The notes below the pieces were generated by a model. That model saw only the letters and a list, made by a program, of their open reading frames with translations. It made no database searches and was not told where the DNA came from. A stretch of 12,205 nt of DNA from Emticicia sp943368675 (GTDB lineage Bacteria; Bacteroidota; Bacteroidia; Cytophagales; Spirosomataceae), in assembly GCA_943368675.1 (NCBI GenBank), contig CALRLN020000122.1, forward strand, positions 1 through 12,205, read 5' to 3'. Each line of letters starts with the position of its first letter. The first letter of the stretch is position 1. Made by a program: the position numbers and the translations under genes. Shown here in pieces: positions 5,586 to 12,157 of the stretch.

Positions 5586-8174
5586 ATGCGAAAAGACTCT
5601 ATTTTTACAAAGCAAATTATGAAATCCTACTTACTGCTAGGCTTGCTGCTGTTGCCTTTCTTATCATCAGCCCAGAATGAACCCGTTGTCAATCGTACAA
5701 TCACCGGAAAGGTGGTAGATGCCGTTACCAACGAAGTATTGATTGGCGCTACGGTCTCAATTAAAGGTACCACAAACGGCTCGGCTACAGATGTTAACGG
5801 AGAATTTAAACTTATCACAGGCCAGAGACTCCCCTTTACGCTGATTGTGAGTTATGTAGGTTACCTGAAAAAAGAAGTGGTAGTTAACGCAGATAATGTC
5901 GAAATCAAACTTGACCCTACCCCTAATCAATTATCTGATGTCGTAATTACCTCCCGTCGTCGTCAGGAATCAGCTCAGACAGTGCCACTACCCATCTCTA
6001 TTGTGAGAGGAGTTACCGTTGAAGATGCAGGTGCCTTTAATGTAAACCGATTGAAAGAATTAGTACCGAGTGTGCAGCTATATGCGTCAAATGCCCGGAA
6101 TACTACCTTAAATGTTCGTGGTCTAGGTTCAACTTTCGGGTTGACAAACGACGGTATTGACCCAGGTGTCGGTTTCTATGTTGATGGCGTTTATTATGCA
6201 CGCCCGGCAGCTACTGCCCTCGACTTTATTGATATTGACCAGGTAGAGGTATTGAGAGGCCCTCAGGGAACACTCTTCGGAAAAAACACCACGGCAGGTG
6301 CGTTCAACATCACTTCTCGTCCGGCAAGTTTCGATCCGGGTGCCAGTTTTGAGCTAAGCTATGGTAATTATGGATACATTCAGGCAAAAGGCTCATTAAC
6401 AGGCCCGCTAAGCAAAACATTAGCTGCCAGAATCTCATTTACAGGTACTCAACGCAATGGTACAGTGTTTAATGTACATAACAACCAATACATCAACGAT
6501 ATTAACAATATAGGTGTGAGGGCGCAACTTTTATATACGCCAAGTGATAAAGTAAAAATTACATTCATCGGCGATATTACAGACCAGAAACCAAACGGAT
6601 ACGGTTGGGGAATTGCCGGAGTAGTTACTACCAAACGTGCTGCGTATCGCCAGTTTAATGCTATCATTGCCGACCTGAACTATAAAGTGCCGTATTCAAG
6701 CGCATTTGAAAGAAAAGTTGACCTTGATACTCAATCAAAAGCAGATAATCAACTGAGTGGTGTTTCTGCTAATGCCGATATCAAAATCGGAAATGGCATA
6801 CTTACTTCAACTACAGCCTACCGCTACTGGAGATGGGTACCATTGAACGACCGTGATTATACAGGCCTGCCGATTTTCACAATTTCATCAGGCAATTCAG
6901 TGCATGACCAATGGTCGCAGGAAATCAGATATGCTGGTAAAATTTCATCAAAACTAAGTGGTGTTATCGGGGTCTTCGGCCTTTGGCAAGACCTCAAATC
7001 AGACCCTGTGCAAACCGAAGAAGCGGGTTCTGCACAATGGCGTTTCGCACAAAGTTCAACAAGTGCCTTATGGAAAACACCGGGTTTATTTGATAATTTC
7101 GGTATCCGCACCACCAACCGCATTCAAAGCACGAGTTTAGCAGTGTTTAGTCAGGTCGACTGGTCAATTACAGATAAATTCCATTTACTACCGGGTGTCA
7201 GATATAACTACGATAAAAAAGTAGTTGACTACAAACGTGAAGCCTATGGTGGTTTACAAACAACAGACCCTGCATTGATAGCACTTAAAAACGGTGTTTA
7301 TACTAATCAGGCATTTAATGTGGTGGCTGATGCAGGCAATTTCTCGGGTCAGTTAACCTTACAATACCGCTCAAGTGAAAAACTCAATGCCTTTGCTACC
7401 TACTCGGTGAGTTATAAACCGGTTGGGGTAAACATCGGAGGTTTGCCAACTGCTAACGGACAGGTATTATTAGATCTGGCTACGGTAAAACCTGAGTTCG
7501 TAACACATAAAGAGATTGGTATTAAAACAAAACCGTCGGCCAATTCAATCCTGAATGTGGTGCTCTTCGATACCGATATTAAAGATTACCAGACACAGGT
7601 ACAAACACCTGAGCCCGGAGTAAACAGAGGGTATCTGGCCAATGCCGAGAAAGTACGTGTATTGGGTGTTGAAGTGGATGCAAATGTGCGTGCAGGCAAT
7701 CATTTAACTGTTAATGCTGCCTTTACTTATACCGATGGTAAATATGTTTCTTTCAAAAACGCACCAGTGCCGCTTGAAGAAGTAGGTGGCGCACAAGCCT
7801 TTAAAGATGTGTCCGGCGGAGCCCTGCCCGGTATCTCTAAATTTGCAGGTTCGTTAGGCGCTGAGGCAACCGTAAAGGGTGGATTATTAGGATTGAAAGG
7901 TAATTATTTCTTAGGCCTTGATATCTACGGCCGTACTAAATTCTCTTCAAGCCCATCGCCCTCAGAATACCTGAACATTGATGGATATACCTTAACTAAT
8001 GGTCGCCTCGGTTTCAGAGCTTCAAACGGTGTTACCTTCTTTGTATGGAGCAGAAACTTATTCAATGTAGACTATTACGAACAACTATTGGCAGCGCCGG
8101 GTAGTGCAGGTAACTACGCAGGTATCATAGGTGACCCCCGCACACAGGGTGTAACGCTAAGATACTCGTTCTGA
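5586..8174 (+). CDS. TonB-dependent outer-membrane receptor with N-terminal carboxypeptidase-regulatory-like domain
   Basis: This 862-residue protein should form a 22-strand outer-membrane barrel that imports a substrate using TonB energy. Residues 37-110 (ITGKVVDAVTNEVLIGATV, DVNGEF, VSYVGY) are the carboxypeptidase-regulatory-like domain common in Bacteroidota receptors. A TonB-box-like stretch follows (DVVITSRRR, 118-126). The plug domain (about 130-245) holds PGVGFYVDGVYYARP and DQVEVLRGPQGTLFGKNTTA; the rest is barrel, ending in YSF with the terminal Phe typical of outer-membrane proteins. Two starts are possible: ATG 5586, or ATG 5619, which gives a more usual signal peptide (MKSYLLLGLLLLPFLSSAQ). 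The later start seems likelier for export. No SusD gene is adjacent and the plug resembles the iron/small-molecule receptor type more than SusC, so a glycan substrate is not indicated; the true substrate is unknown. Confidence 0.95.
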   Translation: MRKDSIFTKQIMKSYLLLGLLLLPFLSSAQNEPVVNRTITGKVVDAVTNEVLIGATVSIKGTTNGSATDVNGEFKLITGQRLPFTLIVSYVGYLKKEVVVNADNVEIKLDPTPNQLSDVVITSRRRQESAQTVPLPISIVRGVTVEDAGAFNVNRLKELVPSVQLYASNARNTTLNVRGLGSTFGLTNDGIDPGVGFYVDGVYYARPAATALDFIDIDQVEVLRGPQGTLFGKNTTAGAFNITSRPASFDPGASFELSYGNYGYIQAKGSLTGPLSKTLAARISFTGTQRNGTVFNVHNNQYINDINNIGVRAQLLYTPSDKVKITFIGDITDQKPNGYGWGIAGVVTTKRAAYRQFNAIIADLNYKVPYSSAFERKVDLDTQSKADNQLSGVSANADIKIGNGILTSTTAYRYWRWVPLNDRDYTGLPIFTISSGNSVHDQWSQEIRYAGKISSKLSGVIGVFGLWQDLKSDPVQTEEAGSAQWRFAQSSTSALWKTPGLFDNFGIRTTNRIQSTSLAVFSQVDWSITDKFHLLPGVRYNYDKKVVDYKREAYGGLQTTDPALIALKNGVYTNQAFNVVADAGNFSGQLTLQYRSSEKLNAFATYSVSYKPVGVNIGGLPTANGQVLLDLATVKPEFVTHKEIGIKTKPSANSILNVVLFDTDIKDYQTQVQTPEPGVNRGYLANAEKVRVLGVEVDANVRAGNHLTVNAAFTYTDGKYVSFKNAPVPLEEVGGAQAFKDVSGGALPGISKFAGSLGAEATVKGGLLGLKGNYFLGLDIYGRTKFSSSPSPSEYLNIDGYTLTNGRLGFRASNGVTFFVWSRNLFNVDYYEQLLAAPGSAGNYAGIIGDPRTQGVTLRYSF

Positions 8175-8198
8175 CATGCGCTGGTAATCAATATTTTT

Positions 8199-8243
8199 GT
8201 GGCACGCTTATACCCGGTCAGGTATTGGCGTGCCACGTTTTTT
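8199..8243 (+). terminator. Rho-independent terminator after the receptor gene
   Basis: Arms 8199-8214 and 8221-8236 pair at 14 of 16 positions around a 6-nt loop (CGGTCA), and six Ts follow at 8238-8243. It begins 24 nt after the receptor stop. The far end overlaps the last codon of the decayed YdeI-family frame arriving from the other side, so it may end transcription both ways. Part of the sequence recurs, inverted, in the hairpin at 11774-11807. Confidence 0.85.
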
Positions 8244-8613
8244 ATATCTCTGGCCATTTCCCGTTTTCTTTAGCTATATCAATCAGCTTCTGTCCGTGTT
8301 CGGTCATTAATCCCCGGGCTATCATTCTGCTTACTCTTTATACATTAGGTTTGCTCCAGTTGCTTTTGGGTTTGCGCGGTGTAAATCGCAGGTAAAAACT
8401 TTCCTCATCGCGCTTATTAGCTTTGGAGTCTATCCAGCCATAGCATAAGGCTTCTTCCACAGATTCAACATATTTGATGCCTTTAGAAGTGCTATTCTTG
8501 GTATGAATAATCAGGCAGACCACAGTTTTTGACTGGTAATTTTCTGCCAACCATTGCCGCCATTCCTGACGTGTTTCAGCGTGCAACGCTTCTATTCCTT
8601 CGTTGGTTTCCAT
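8242..8613 (-). pseudogene. Broken YdeI/OmpD-associated family gene: internal TAA and missing C-terminal domain
   Basis: From ATG at 8613 the frame gives 91 residues resembling the N-terminal domain of the YdeI family (TRQEWRQWLAENYQSKTVVC, SVEEALCYGWIDSKANKRDE, YLRFTPRKPKSNWSKPNV) and stops at TAA 8338-8340. Reading on in the same frame recovers 31 codons that continue the family pattern, RVSRMIARGLMTEHGQKLID then IAKENGKWPEI, ending at TAA 8242-8244. Full-length relatives usually have W-S-x-x-N-x-x-R-V at this point, so a CAA-to-TAA change of one codon is the simplest explanation. Relatives run to about 190 residues and have a C-terminal YdeI domain; here it is gone. The function of the family is poorly known (annotated as OmpD-associated or bacteriocin-protection-like). 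A 91-residue product could still be made but would lack half the fold. It lies 76 nt behind the VOC gene on the same strand. Confidence 0.75.
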
Positions 8614-8689
8614 AATTTATTGCGCCTGTTTTGTGTGAACTTTGATTGAAATGGTTTTAATATTGATATTCTTCTTTTAATACAATCAA

Positions 8690-9118
8690 TCAGGCGTTCA
8701 GGACGCTTAAATAATGTTGATTAAACATAATACCCAGAATATTGCCGAATGGATCGACGACGGCTGCGGTGATGAAACCCTCACCCCATTTGGTGATGGG
8801 TTGGTAAGGTTTTCCACCCAAAGATAATAATCGTTCTAACGATTGCTCAATATCATCCACATGCCAGTATAAGATCGCTCCAGCCGGAGAACCAGCCGGG
8901 AGTTGTGGCCTGAATTGTTCGTTAATAATACCCACTTCCTGCTCATAATCACCGACCCGATACTCAACATACACAGGGTTTTCCGCATCAGGTTTCTGAA
9001 AATACGGCTCAATGCCAAACACCTCATTGTACCAGTCACGGGCTGCTTTTACATCGGCTGCCCAGTAACTTACATTGGCCATTCCCCGTAATTTTGTCTT
9101 TGTTTCCATCTCTATCAT
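8690..9118 (-). CDS. VOC-superfamily protein (glyoxalase/bleomycin-resistance fold)
   Basis: The 142-residue protein shows the paired beta-alpha-beta-beta-beta modules of the vicinal-oxygen-chelate fold. Module one has NVSYWAADVKAARDWYNEVF and VYVEYRVGDYEQEVGII. Module two has GAILYWHVDDIEQSLERLLS, LGGKPYQPITKWGEGF and AAVVDPFGNILGIMFN. The ending VDPFGNILGI is a hallmark of small single-domain VOC proteins. Such proteins include lyases, dioxygenases and drug-binding proteins; metal-ligand spacing here does not single out glyoxalase I, so the substrate is open. The start may be ATG 9118 (MIEMETKTK) or ATG 9109 (METKTKLRG); both fit. A -7 box and a direct repeat lie just upstream. The decayed YdeI-like gene follows 76 nt downstream and may share its transcript. 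Confidence 0.88.
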   Translation of the reverse strand: MIEMETKTKLRGMANVSYWAADVKAARDWYNEVFGIEPYFQKPDAENPVYVEYRVGDYEQEVGIINEQFRPQLPAGSPAGAILYWHVDDIEQSLERLLSLGGKPYQPITKWGEGFITAAVVDPFGNILGIMFNQHYLSVLNA

Positions 9119-9140
9119 TGTGTTTGATTTGATTATGAAA

Positions 9141-9148
9141 CAAAAGTA
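9141..9148 (-). promoter_or_regulatory. -7 promoter box (TACTTTTG) of the VOC gene
   Basis: On the minus strand TACTTTTG matches TAnnTTTG, 22 nt before the ATG at 9118. No TTTG is found at the -33 position; instead a direct repeat (9161-9182) occupies that region, which suggests a promoter that depends on an activator. Confidence 0.5.
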
Positions 9149-9160
9149 TACGGCAATTAC

Positions 9161-9182
9161 GACAGAGGTATGTCAGGGGTGT
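9161..9182 (-). promoter_or_regulatory. 11-bp direct repeat over the -33 region of the VOC promoter, possible regulator site
   Basis: GACAGAGGTAT (9161-9171) is followed directly by GTCAGGGGTGT (9172-9182), identical at 8 of 11 positions. The 11-bp period puts both copies on one face of the helix, 13 nt upstream of the -7 box of the VOC gene. This layout suits a transcription activator binding as a tandem. Which regulator is not visible here. Confidence 0.4.
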
Positions 9183-9275
9183 GAAAAAAATTATTGTTCC
9201 TTGCTGTACCCACTTATATTTATCCATAAAATAACATAGCACACTTGGTACATAATAACAAATTCCAAAATGTGG

Positions 9276-9314
9276 TATTTTTACATATGCAACATTGTTG
9301 CATATGTAAAAATA
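9276..9314. promoter_or_regulatory. Perfect 39-bp palindrome, candidate operator of the HMA-like/methyltransferase operon
   Basis: Positions 9276-9294 and 9296-9314 are exact inverted copies of 19 nt around a single central T. The core reads TATGCAACA-T-TGTTGCATA, that is 9-1-9 symmetry, with AT-rich flanks extending the match by ten bases on each side. A -7 box (TACCTTTG, 9321-9328) begins seven bases after the palindrome, and a TTG that could act as -33 (9298-9300) falls inside it, so a protein bound here would block RNA polymerase. The 9-1-9 layout is that of Fur-superfamily boxes; an ArsR-type repressor is the other common option. As RNA it could form a hairpin, but it lies upstream of the predicted start site, so a DNA operator is likelier. 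Confidence 0.8.
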
Positions 9315-9320
9315 AATTGA

Positions 9321-9328
9321 TACCTTTG
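9321..9328 (+). promoter_or_regulatory. -7 promoter box (TACCTTTG) of the HMA-like/methyltransferase operon
   Basis: TACCTTTG is an exact TAnnTTTG match 19 nt before the ATG at 9348. A TTG at 9298-9300, 20 bp upstream and within the palindrome, is the likely -33 element. Confidence 0.65.
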
Positions 9329-9347
9329 CCAAAAAATAAAAATACAA

Positions 9348-9593
9348 ATGGTAGAAGTATTCATTACAAATGTCCGGGAACTGATTGAGGCAAAAAGAAT
9401 GCAGAATGTTCTTGAAAACAGTTTTCCTGAATTGAAAATCAATTTTGATCTAGAGAATTCAGAGCGTCCTTTTCCGTGTGGACATACGATTCTCCGGGCA
9501 GAAGGAGCAATCATTAATCCGGAAACTATCATCTCGACAACAAGAGAATCCGGGTTTATGTCCGAAATTCTAGCAGATAAAATATGTAAATAA
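9348..9593 (+). CDS. Small HMA-like (ferredoxin-fold) protein without CxxC
   Basis: The 81-residue protein fits a beta-alpha-beta-beta-alpha-beta pattern: VEVFITNV (2-9), helix 11-26, LKINFDLEN (29-37), HTILRAEGA (46-54), helix 58-69, FMSEILAD (70-77). The blocks VEVF-TNV, INFDLE and ILR-EG resemble small heavy-metal-associated-like proteins common in Bacteroidota, which usually lack the CxxC metal loop, as here. The hairpin between strands two and three is longer than I would expect and contains P-C44-G-H46, which could bind a metal; C80 is the only other Cys. It is the first gene after the palindromic operator, and its stop is 1 nt from the methyltransferase ATG, so the two are co-translated. 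It may be a metal-binding or sensing partner, but this is inferred from fold and context only. Confidence 0.7.
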   Translation: MVEVFITNVRELIEAKRMQNVLENSFPELKINFDLENSERPFPCGHTILRAEGAIINPETIISTTRESGFMSEILADKICK

Positions 9594-9594
9594 T

Positions 9595-10227
9595 ATGGCA
9601 GAATTTTGGGAATCAGCTTTTAGCGAAAAACAGGAGATGTGGGGATTTGAGCCTGCGCATTCCGCTCAATTGACAAAGGATTTCTTTGTCAGCCAATCAG
9701 TAAAAAATATACTTATCCCAGGTGTTGGTTATGGAAGAAATGCACAGATTTTCATAGACAACGGCATAACTGTAACAGGAATAGAAATATCGCAAACCGC
9801 TATTGCATTGGCACGAAAACATTACGGCACAGGCATGACCATACATCATGGCTCTGTGGTGGATATGCCATTTGATGATTGCCAATACGATGGGGTATTC
9901 TGCTATGCGCTTATTCATTTGCTGGATGAATACGAAAGAAAAAAACTCATCAGCGACTGCTACAATCAACTGTCAGAAAATGGATACATGGTTTTTATTG
10001 CTATTTCAAAAGAAGCACACACTTACGGCACAGGCAGGTTTATCAGCAAGGATCGGTATGAGATTTTTGAGGGAGTAAAAATGTTCTTTTACGATAGAGA
10101 AACCATCCACAGTGAGTTTGACAAATTCGGATTGTTTGAAATCACGGAGGTCAATGAGCATTTTCCGTTTTATATGATTAAATGTAAAAAAGATAATGCA
10201 AACCAAACCTTAAAAACTAATCGCTAA
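9595..10227 (+). CDS. Class I SAM-dependent methyltransferase
   Basis: The 210-residue protein has the Rossmann-type methyltransferase motifs: motif I ILIPGVGYGRNAQIF (39-53), the acidic end of strand two in VTGIEIS (60-66, E64), DMPFDD (90-95), motif IV region YDGVFCYALIHLL (98-110), and the LSENGYMVFIAIS strand (126-138). The beginning, FWESAF...WGFEPAHSA, matches a group of small methyltransferases often annotated only as class I SAM-dependent. Its substrate is not known. Cys residues at 96, 103, 122 and 197 are scattered and do not form the conserved set of the arsenite methyltransferase ArsM, so metalloid methylation is possible but not shown. ATG follows the HMA-like stop after 1 nt; both genes depend on the palindrome-controlled promoter. 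The GNAT gene converges from 48 nt downstream; no clear terminator lies between. Confidence 0.88.
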   Translation: MAEFWESAFSEKQEMWGFEPAHSAQLTKDFFVSQSVKNILIPGVGYGRNAQIFIDNGITVTGIEISQTAIALARKHYGTGMTIHHGSVVDMPFDDCQYDGVFCYALIHLLDEYERKKLISDCYNQLSENGYMVFIAISKEAHTYGTGRFISKDRYEIFEGVKMFFYDRETIHSEFDKFGLFEITEVNEHFPFYMIKCKKDNANQTLKTNR

Positions 10228-10275
10228 TGGTTATGTAATAGCTGATCATTTTATGAAAACGTTTTAATCTAAACC

Positions 10276-10791
10276 CTACATTACACCATACACTTTCCGA
10301 TAGATTTCAACCTTCACTGCATCTAAATTGATGGCATCCGTGGCCATCAGGTATAGATTGATACTGTTTTTGGTAGTATCATAAGCAGGCTGAATATAAT
10401 GGGGGTCTGCTATATGAAAACCGTTTCGTTCGTAAAACTCTATACGTTTTTTTGCAACTCCACCCATTGACGGAGGTTCGGTCTCCAAAACCAATACTTT
10501 ATATTGATTCTTTAACTCCTGCAACGCCCTTGCGCCTAAGCCCGTACTTCTGAAAATCTGATAGATTTCAAAAAACTCTACAAACAAAAAATTGCTCATA
10601 GGCCAGGTAACAAAATAGCCCATAGCATTATCGTTGGAATCAATCCCAAAAATGCGGGTATGCTCATTACTGAACAAAGCATAAAACTGCTGTTTATTTC
10701 TTTGCTCATCAATCGGGAAAGTCAGGCAATACTGACTATAGATAAATTCCCATTCTTCTTTTGGTGCACTTTTTAAGTCTCTGAAATTCAT
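10276..10791 (-). CDS. GNAT-family N-acetyltransferase
   Basis: The 171-residue protein has the acetyl-CoA binding signature RSTGLGARALQELK (R81-x-x-G84-x-G86), preceded by a strand with FLFVEFFEIYQIF (68-80) and followed by KVLVLETEPP (98-107) and KKRIEFYERNGFHIADPHYI (114-133), the usual C-terminal part of the fold (F/Y-Y-E-R-x-G-F). It would transfer an acetyl group from acetyl-CoA to an amine, but the substrate cannot be read from the sequence. The first ATG (10791) gives MNFRDLKSAP, a normal GNAT start. It is a single gene transcribed towards the methyltransferase operon. No exact -7 box is visible upstream. Confidence 0.88.
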   Translation of the reverse strand: MNFRDLKSAPKEEWEFIYSQYCLTFPIDEQRNKQQFYALFSNEHTRIFGIDSNDNAMGYFVTWPMSNFLFVEFFEIYQIFRSTGLGARALQELKNQYKVLVLETEPPSMGGVAKKRIEFYERNGFHIADPHYIQPAYDTTKNSINLYLMATDAINLDAVKVEIYRKVYGVM

Positions 10792-11002
10792 AGGATGGTC
10801 ATTTTCGTGGTATAGTGATACTAATCTAACGGTTTTTATTCAAAATTCGGTATTATTTTTCGGCAATATTAATAAATCCTCCATTTCAGTATGCTTATGC
10901 ATGCCTCCGAAAATTAAATATCCTCCTACCCCTATTGTATTTCATATATGCACCTCAAAATTATTTCGTTATACCTATCCTGTTACTCATCTGAATTAAT
11001 TC

Positions 11003-11010
11003 TATATTTG
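11003..11010 (+). promoter_or_regulatory. -7 promoter box (TATATTTG) of the DUF1080 gene
   Basis: TATATTTG is an exact TAnnTTTG match 32 nt before the ATG at 11043; the -33 half is not evident. The 251-base gap upstream (10792-11042) holds no gene that I can see; it contains a loose inverted repeat, TTTTCGG (10857-10863) with CCGAAAA (10907-10913), of doubtful meaning. Confidence 0.5.
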
Positions 11011-11042
11011 CTATCTATCAACCCTTAAAATCAGACATCCAA

Positions 11043-11765
11043 ATGAAAAAGCGACAACTGCTATTGTTAGTACTATTCAGCTTTGCCCTCATCCAAACCT
11101 ATGCCCAGAATACCCTTACTGCCGACGAAAAGAAAGCAGGCTGGAAATTGCTTTTTAATGGTAAAGATTATACAGGGTGGCATGCATACGGCGGTAAAGA
11201 ACCCGGCTCTGCATGGGTAATTGAAGACGGAGCCATTAAACTGAATGTACCTGAACGAGCAGGTAATAAAGCAAAAAACGGCGGAGACATTGTGACAAAT
11301 GAGGAAATAAAGGGAGATTTTGAATTTAAAGCAGAATGGAAAGTAAGCAAATTTGCCAATAGCGGTATTTTCTTTTTTGTAAAAGAAGCCCCACAATATC
11401 AGTTTATGCATAATACAGGGCTGGAACTACAGGTAATAGACGACAAGATTTACGAAGGAGCGGCAGAAAACACCCATCGTGCGAGCGATTTCTTTGGCGT
11501 AGCCAATGCCCGCCTTCGTGAGAGCAATCCGCAGGGAGAATGGAACCAGATACATTTTATTGTCAGAAAAGGCAAACTGACGGTCTATCAGAATGGTTTT
11601 ATGGTACAGGAGCATAACCTGAACGGACAGGACTGGAAAGATAAAATAGCCAAAAGCGGACTAGCCAAAGCCCCCATAGGCAAAGGCAATTACACCGGAA
11701 AAATCGGTTTGCAGGATTGGGGCAGCACCGTTTGGTACAGAAATATCAAGATTCTGAAGTTGTGA
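11043..11765 (+). CDS. Secreted DUF1080 protein (3-keto-disaccharide hydrolase-like, concanavalin fold)
   Basis: The 240-residue protein has a signal peptide (MKKRQLLLLVLFSFALIQTYAQ, cut near residue 21) and then one DUF1080 domain covering the rest. Typical blocks are AGWKLLFNGKDYTGWHAYGG (32-51), GDIVTNEEIKGDFEFKAEWK (81-100), SGIFFFV (107-113), GLELQVIDD (126-134), GEWNQIHFIVRKGKLTVYQN (165-184) and GKIGLQDWGSTVWYRNIKI (219-237). The family has a concanavalin-like beta-sandwich and, where tested, hydrolyses 3-keto-glycosides made by sugar 3-dehydrogenases; many members are uncharacterised. Its length is that of a single-domain member. No sugar dehydrogenase or SusCD pair is nearby, so the pathway cannot be named from this window. 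It is a single gene with its own -7 box and a hairpin 8 nt after the stop. Confidence 0.92.
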   Translation: MKKRQLLLLVLFSFALIQTYAQNTLTADEKKAGWKLLFNGKDYTGWHAYGGKEPGSAWVIEDGAIKLNVPERAGNKAKNGGDIVTNEEIKGDFEFKAEWKVSKFANSGIFFFVKEAPQYQFMHNTGLELQVIDDKIYEGAAENTHRASDFFGVANARLRESNPQGEWNQIHFIVRKGKLTVYQNGFMVQEHNLNGQDWKDKIAKSGLAKAPIGKGNYTGKIGLQDWGSTVWYRNIKILKL

Positions 11766-11773
11766 TAAACCAT

Positions 11774-11807
11774 GCTGCGCCTATATTCTTCCGGGTATAG
11801 GCGTGGC
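11774..11807 (+). terminator. Hairpin after the DUF1080 gene, probable weak terminator
   Basis: Arms 11774-11785 and 11796-11807 pair over 12 positions, with eight perfect pairs next to the 10-nt loop and two G-U wobbles further out. It starts 8 nt after the stop codon but has only TTAATAAATA after it instead of a T-run. Fourteen bases of it (11791-11804) match the terminator at 8204-8217 on the opposite strand at 13 positions. Confidence 0.55.
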
Positions 11808-11834
11808 GCCTTAATAAATAGCGGAAATTATCCT

Positions 11835-11842
11835 TACCTTTG
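11835..11842 (+). promoter_or_regulatory. -7 promoter box (TACCTTTG) of the 81-residue orphan gene
   Basis: TACCTTTG matches TAnnTTTG and ends 21 nt before the ATG at 11864. Because it spans a possible upstream TTG codon at 11840, it rules that codon out as the start. No TTTG is seen at -33. Confidence 0.6.
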
Positions 11843-11863
11843 CTCACAACAAAAAACAAAGCC

Positions 11864-12109
11864 ATGTCAGAGCAACAAGTTGATAATATTATGGATAAGT
11901 TAAGTGATAATAATCTGCTTAATCATTTTGTAGGCATTAATCATAGTGGTGATTTACTGCATGTATTATACCCGTCTTTCAATTTGCTGTGTTACGAATC
12001 ATTGATAGAGTTTTGTGCGGAAGAAGAACTGTTTTTTTACTCTGCTCCGAATAACGACTTATTTCAGTTGACTTTGCTGAACGACCCCATCTATACTACC
12101 CTGAATTAA
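11864..12109 (+). CDS. 81-residue protein of unknown function
   Basis: ATG at 11864 (MSEQQVDNIMDKLSDNNLLN) is the start: the frame is open a little further upstream, but the only alternative start (TTG 11840) lies inside the promoter. The protein is acidic, with a predicted N-terminal helix, then alternating strand-like pieces (HFVGINHSGDLLHVLYP, SFNLLCYESLIEF, EELFFYS, LFQLTLL) and two Cys at 50 and 57 that do not form a known motif. There is no signal peptide or membrane span, so it is probably a small cytoplasmic protein. I do not recognise a family. A dedicated promoter and a TAA stop suggest a real gene; neighbours give no hint of function. Confidence 0.6.
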   Translation: MSEQQVDNIMDKLSDNNLLNHFVGINHSGDLLHVLYPSFNLLCYESLIEFCAEEELFFYSAPNNDLFQLTLLNDPIYTTLN

Positions 12110-12157
12110 AAAAGGATAAACGCTTTTATATCTCGCCGAAAGCCCTACCTTTAGTGA

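Noticed and set aside
5586..8174. SusC-type glycan importer
   Set aside because: No SusD gene is adjacent, and the plug motifs resemble the general small-molecule/iron receptor type.
10256..10265. AAAACGTTTT as a terminator between the methyltransferase and GNAT genes
   Set aside because: It is a 10-bp palindrome with no loop, so it cannot form a hairpin stem.
10857..10913. Inverted repeat TTTTCGG/CCGAAAA upstream of the DUF1080 gene as an attenuator
   Set aside because: The 7-bp arms are 43 nt apart and lie before the predicted transcript start, so no RNA role is supported.
12146..12153. TACCTTTA as the promoter of the gene starting at 12158
   Set aside because: It deviates from TAnnTTTG at the last base and ends only 4 nt before the ATG, leaving no room for a transcript start and leader.
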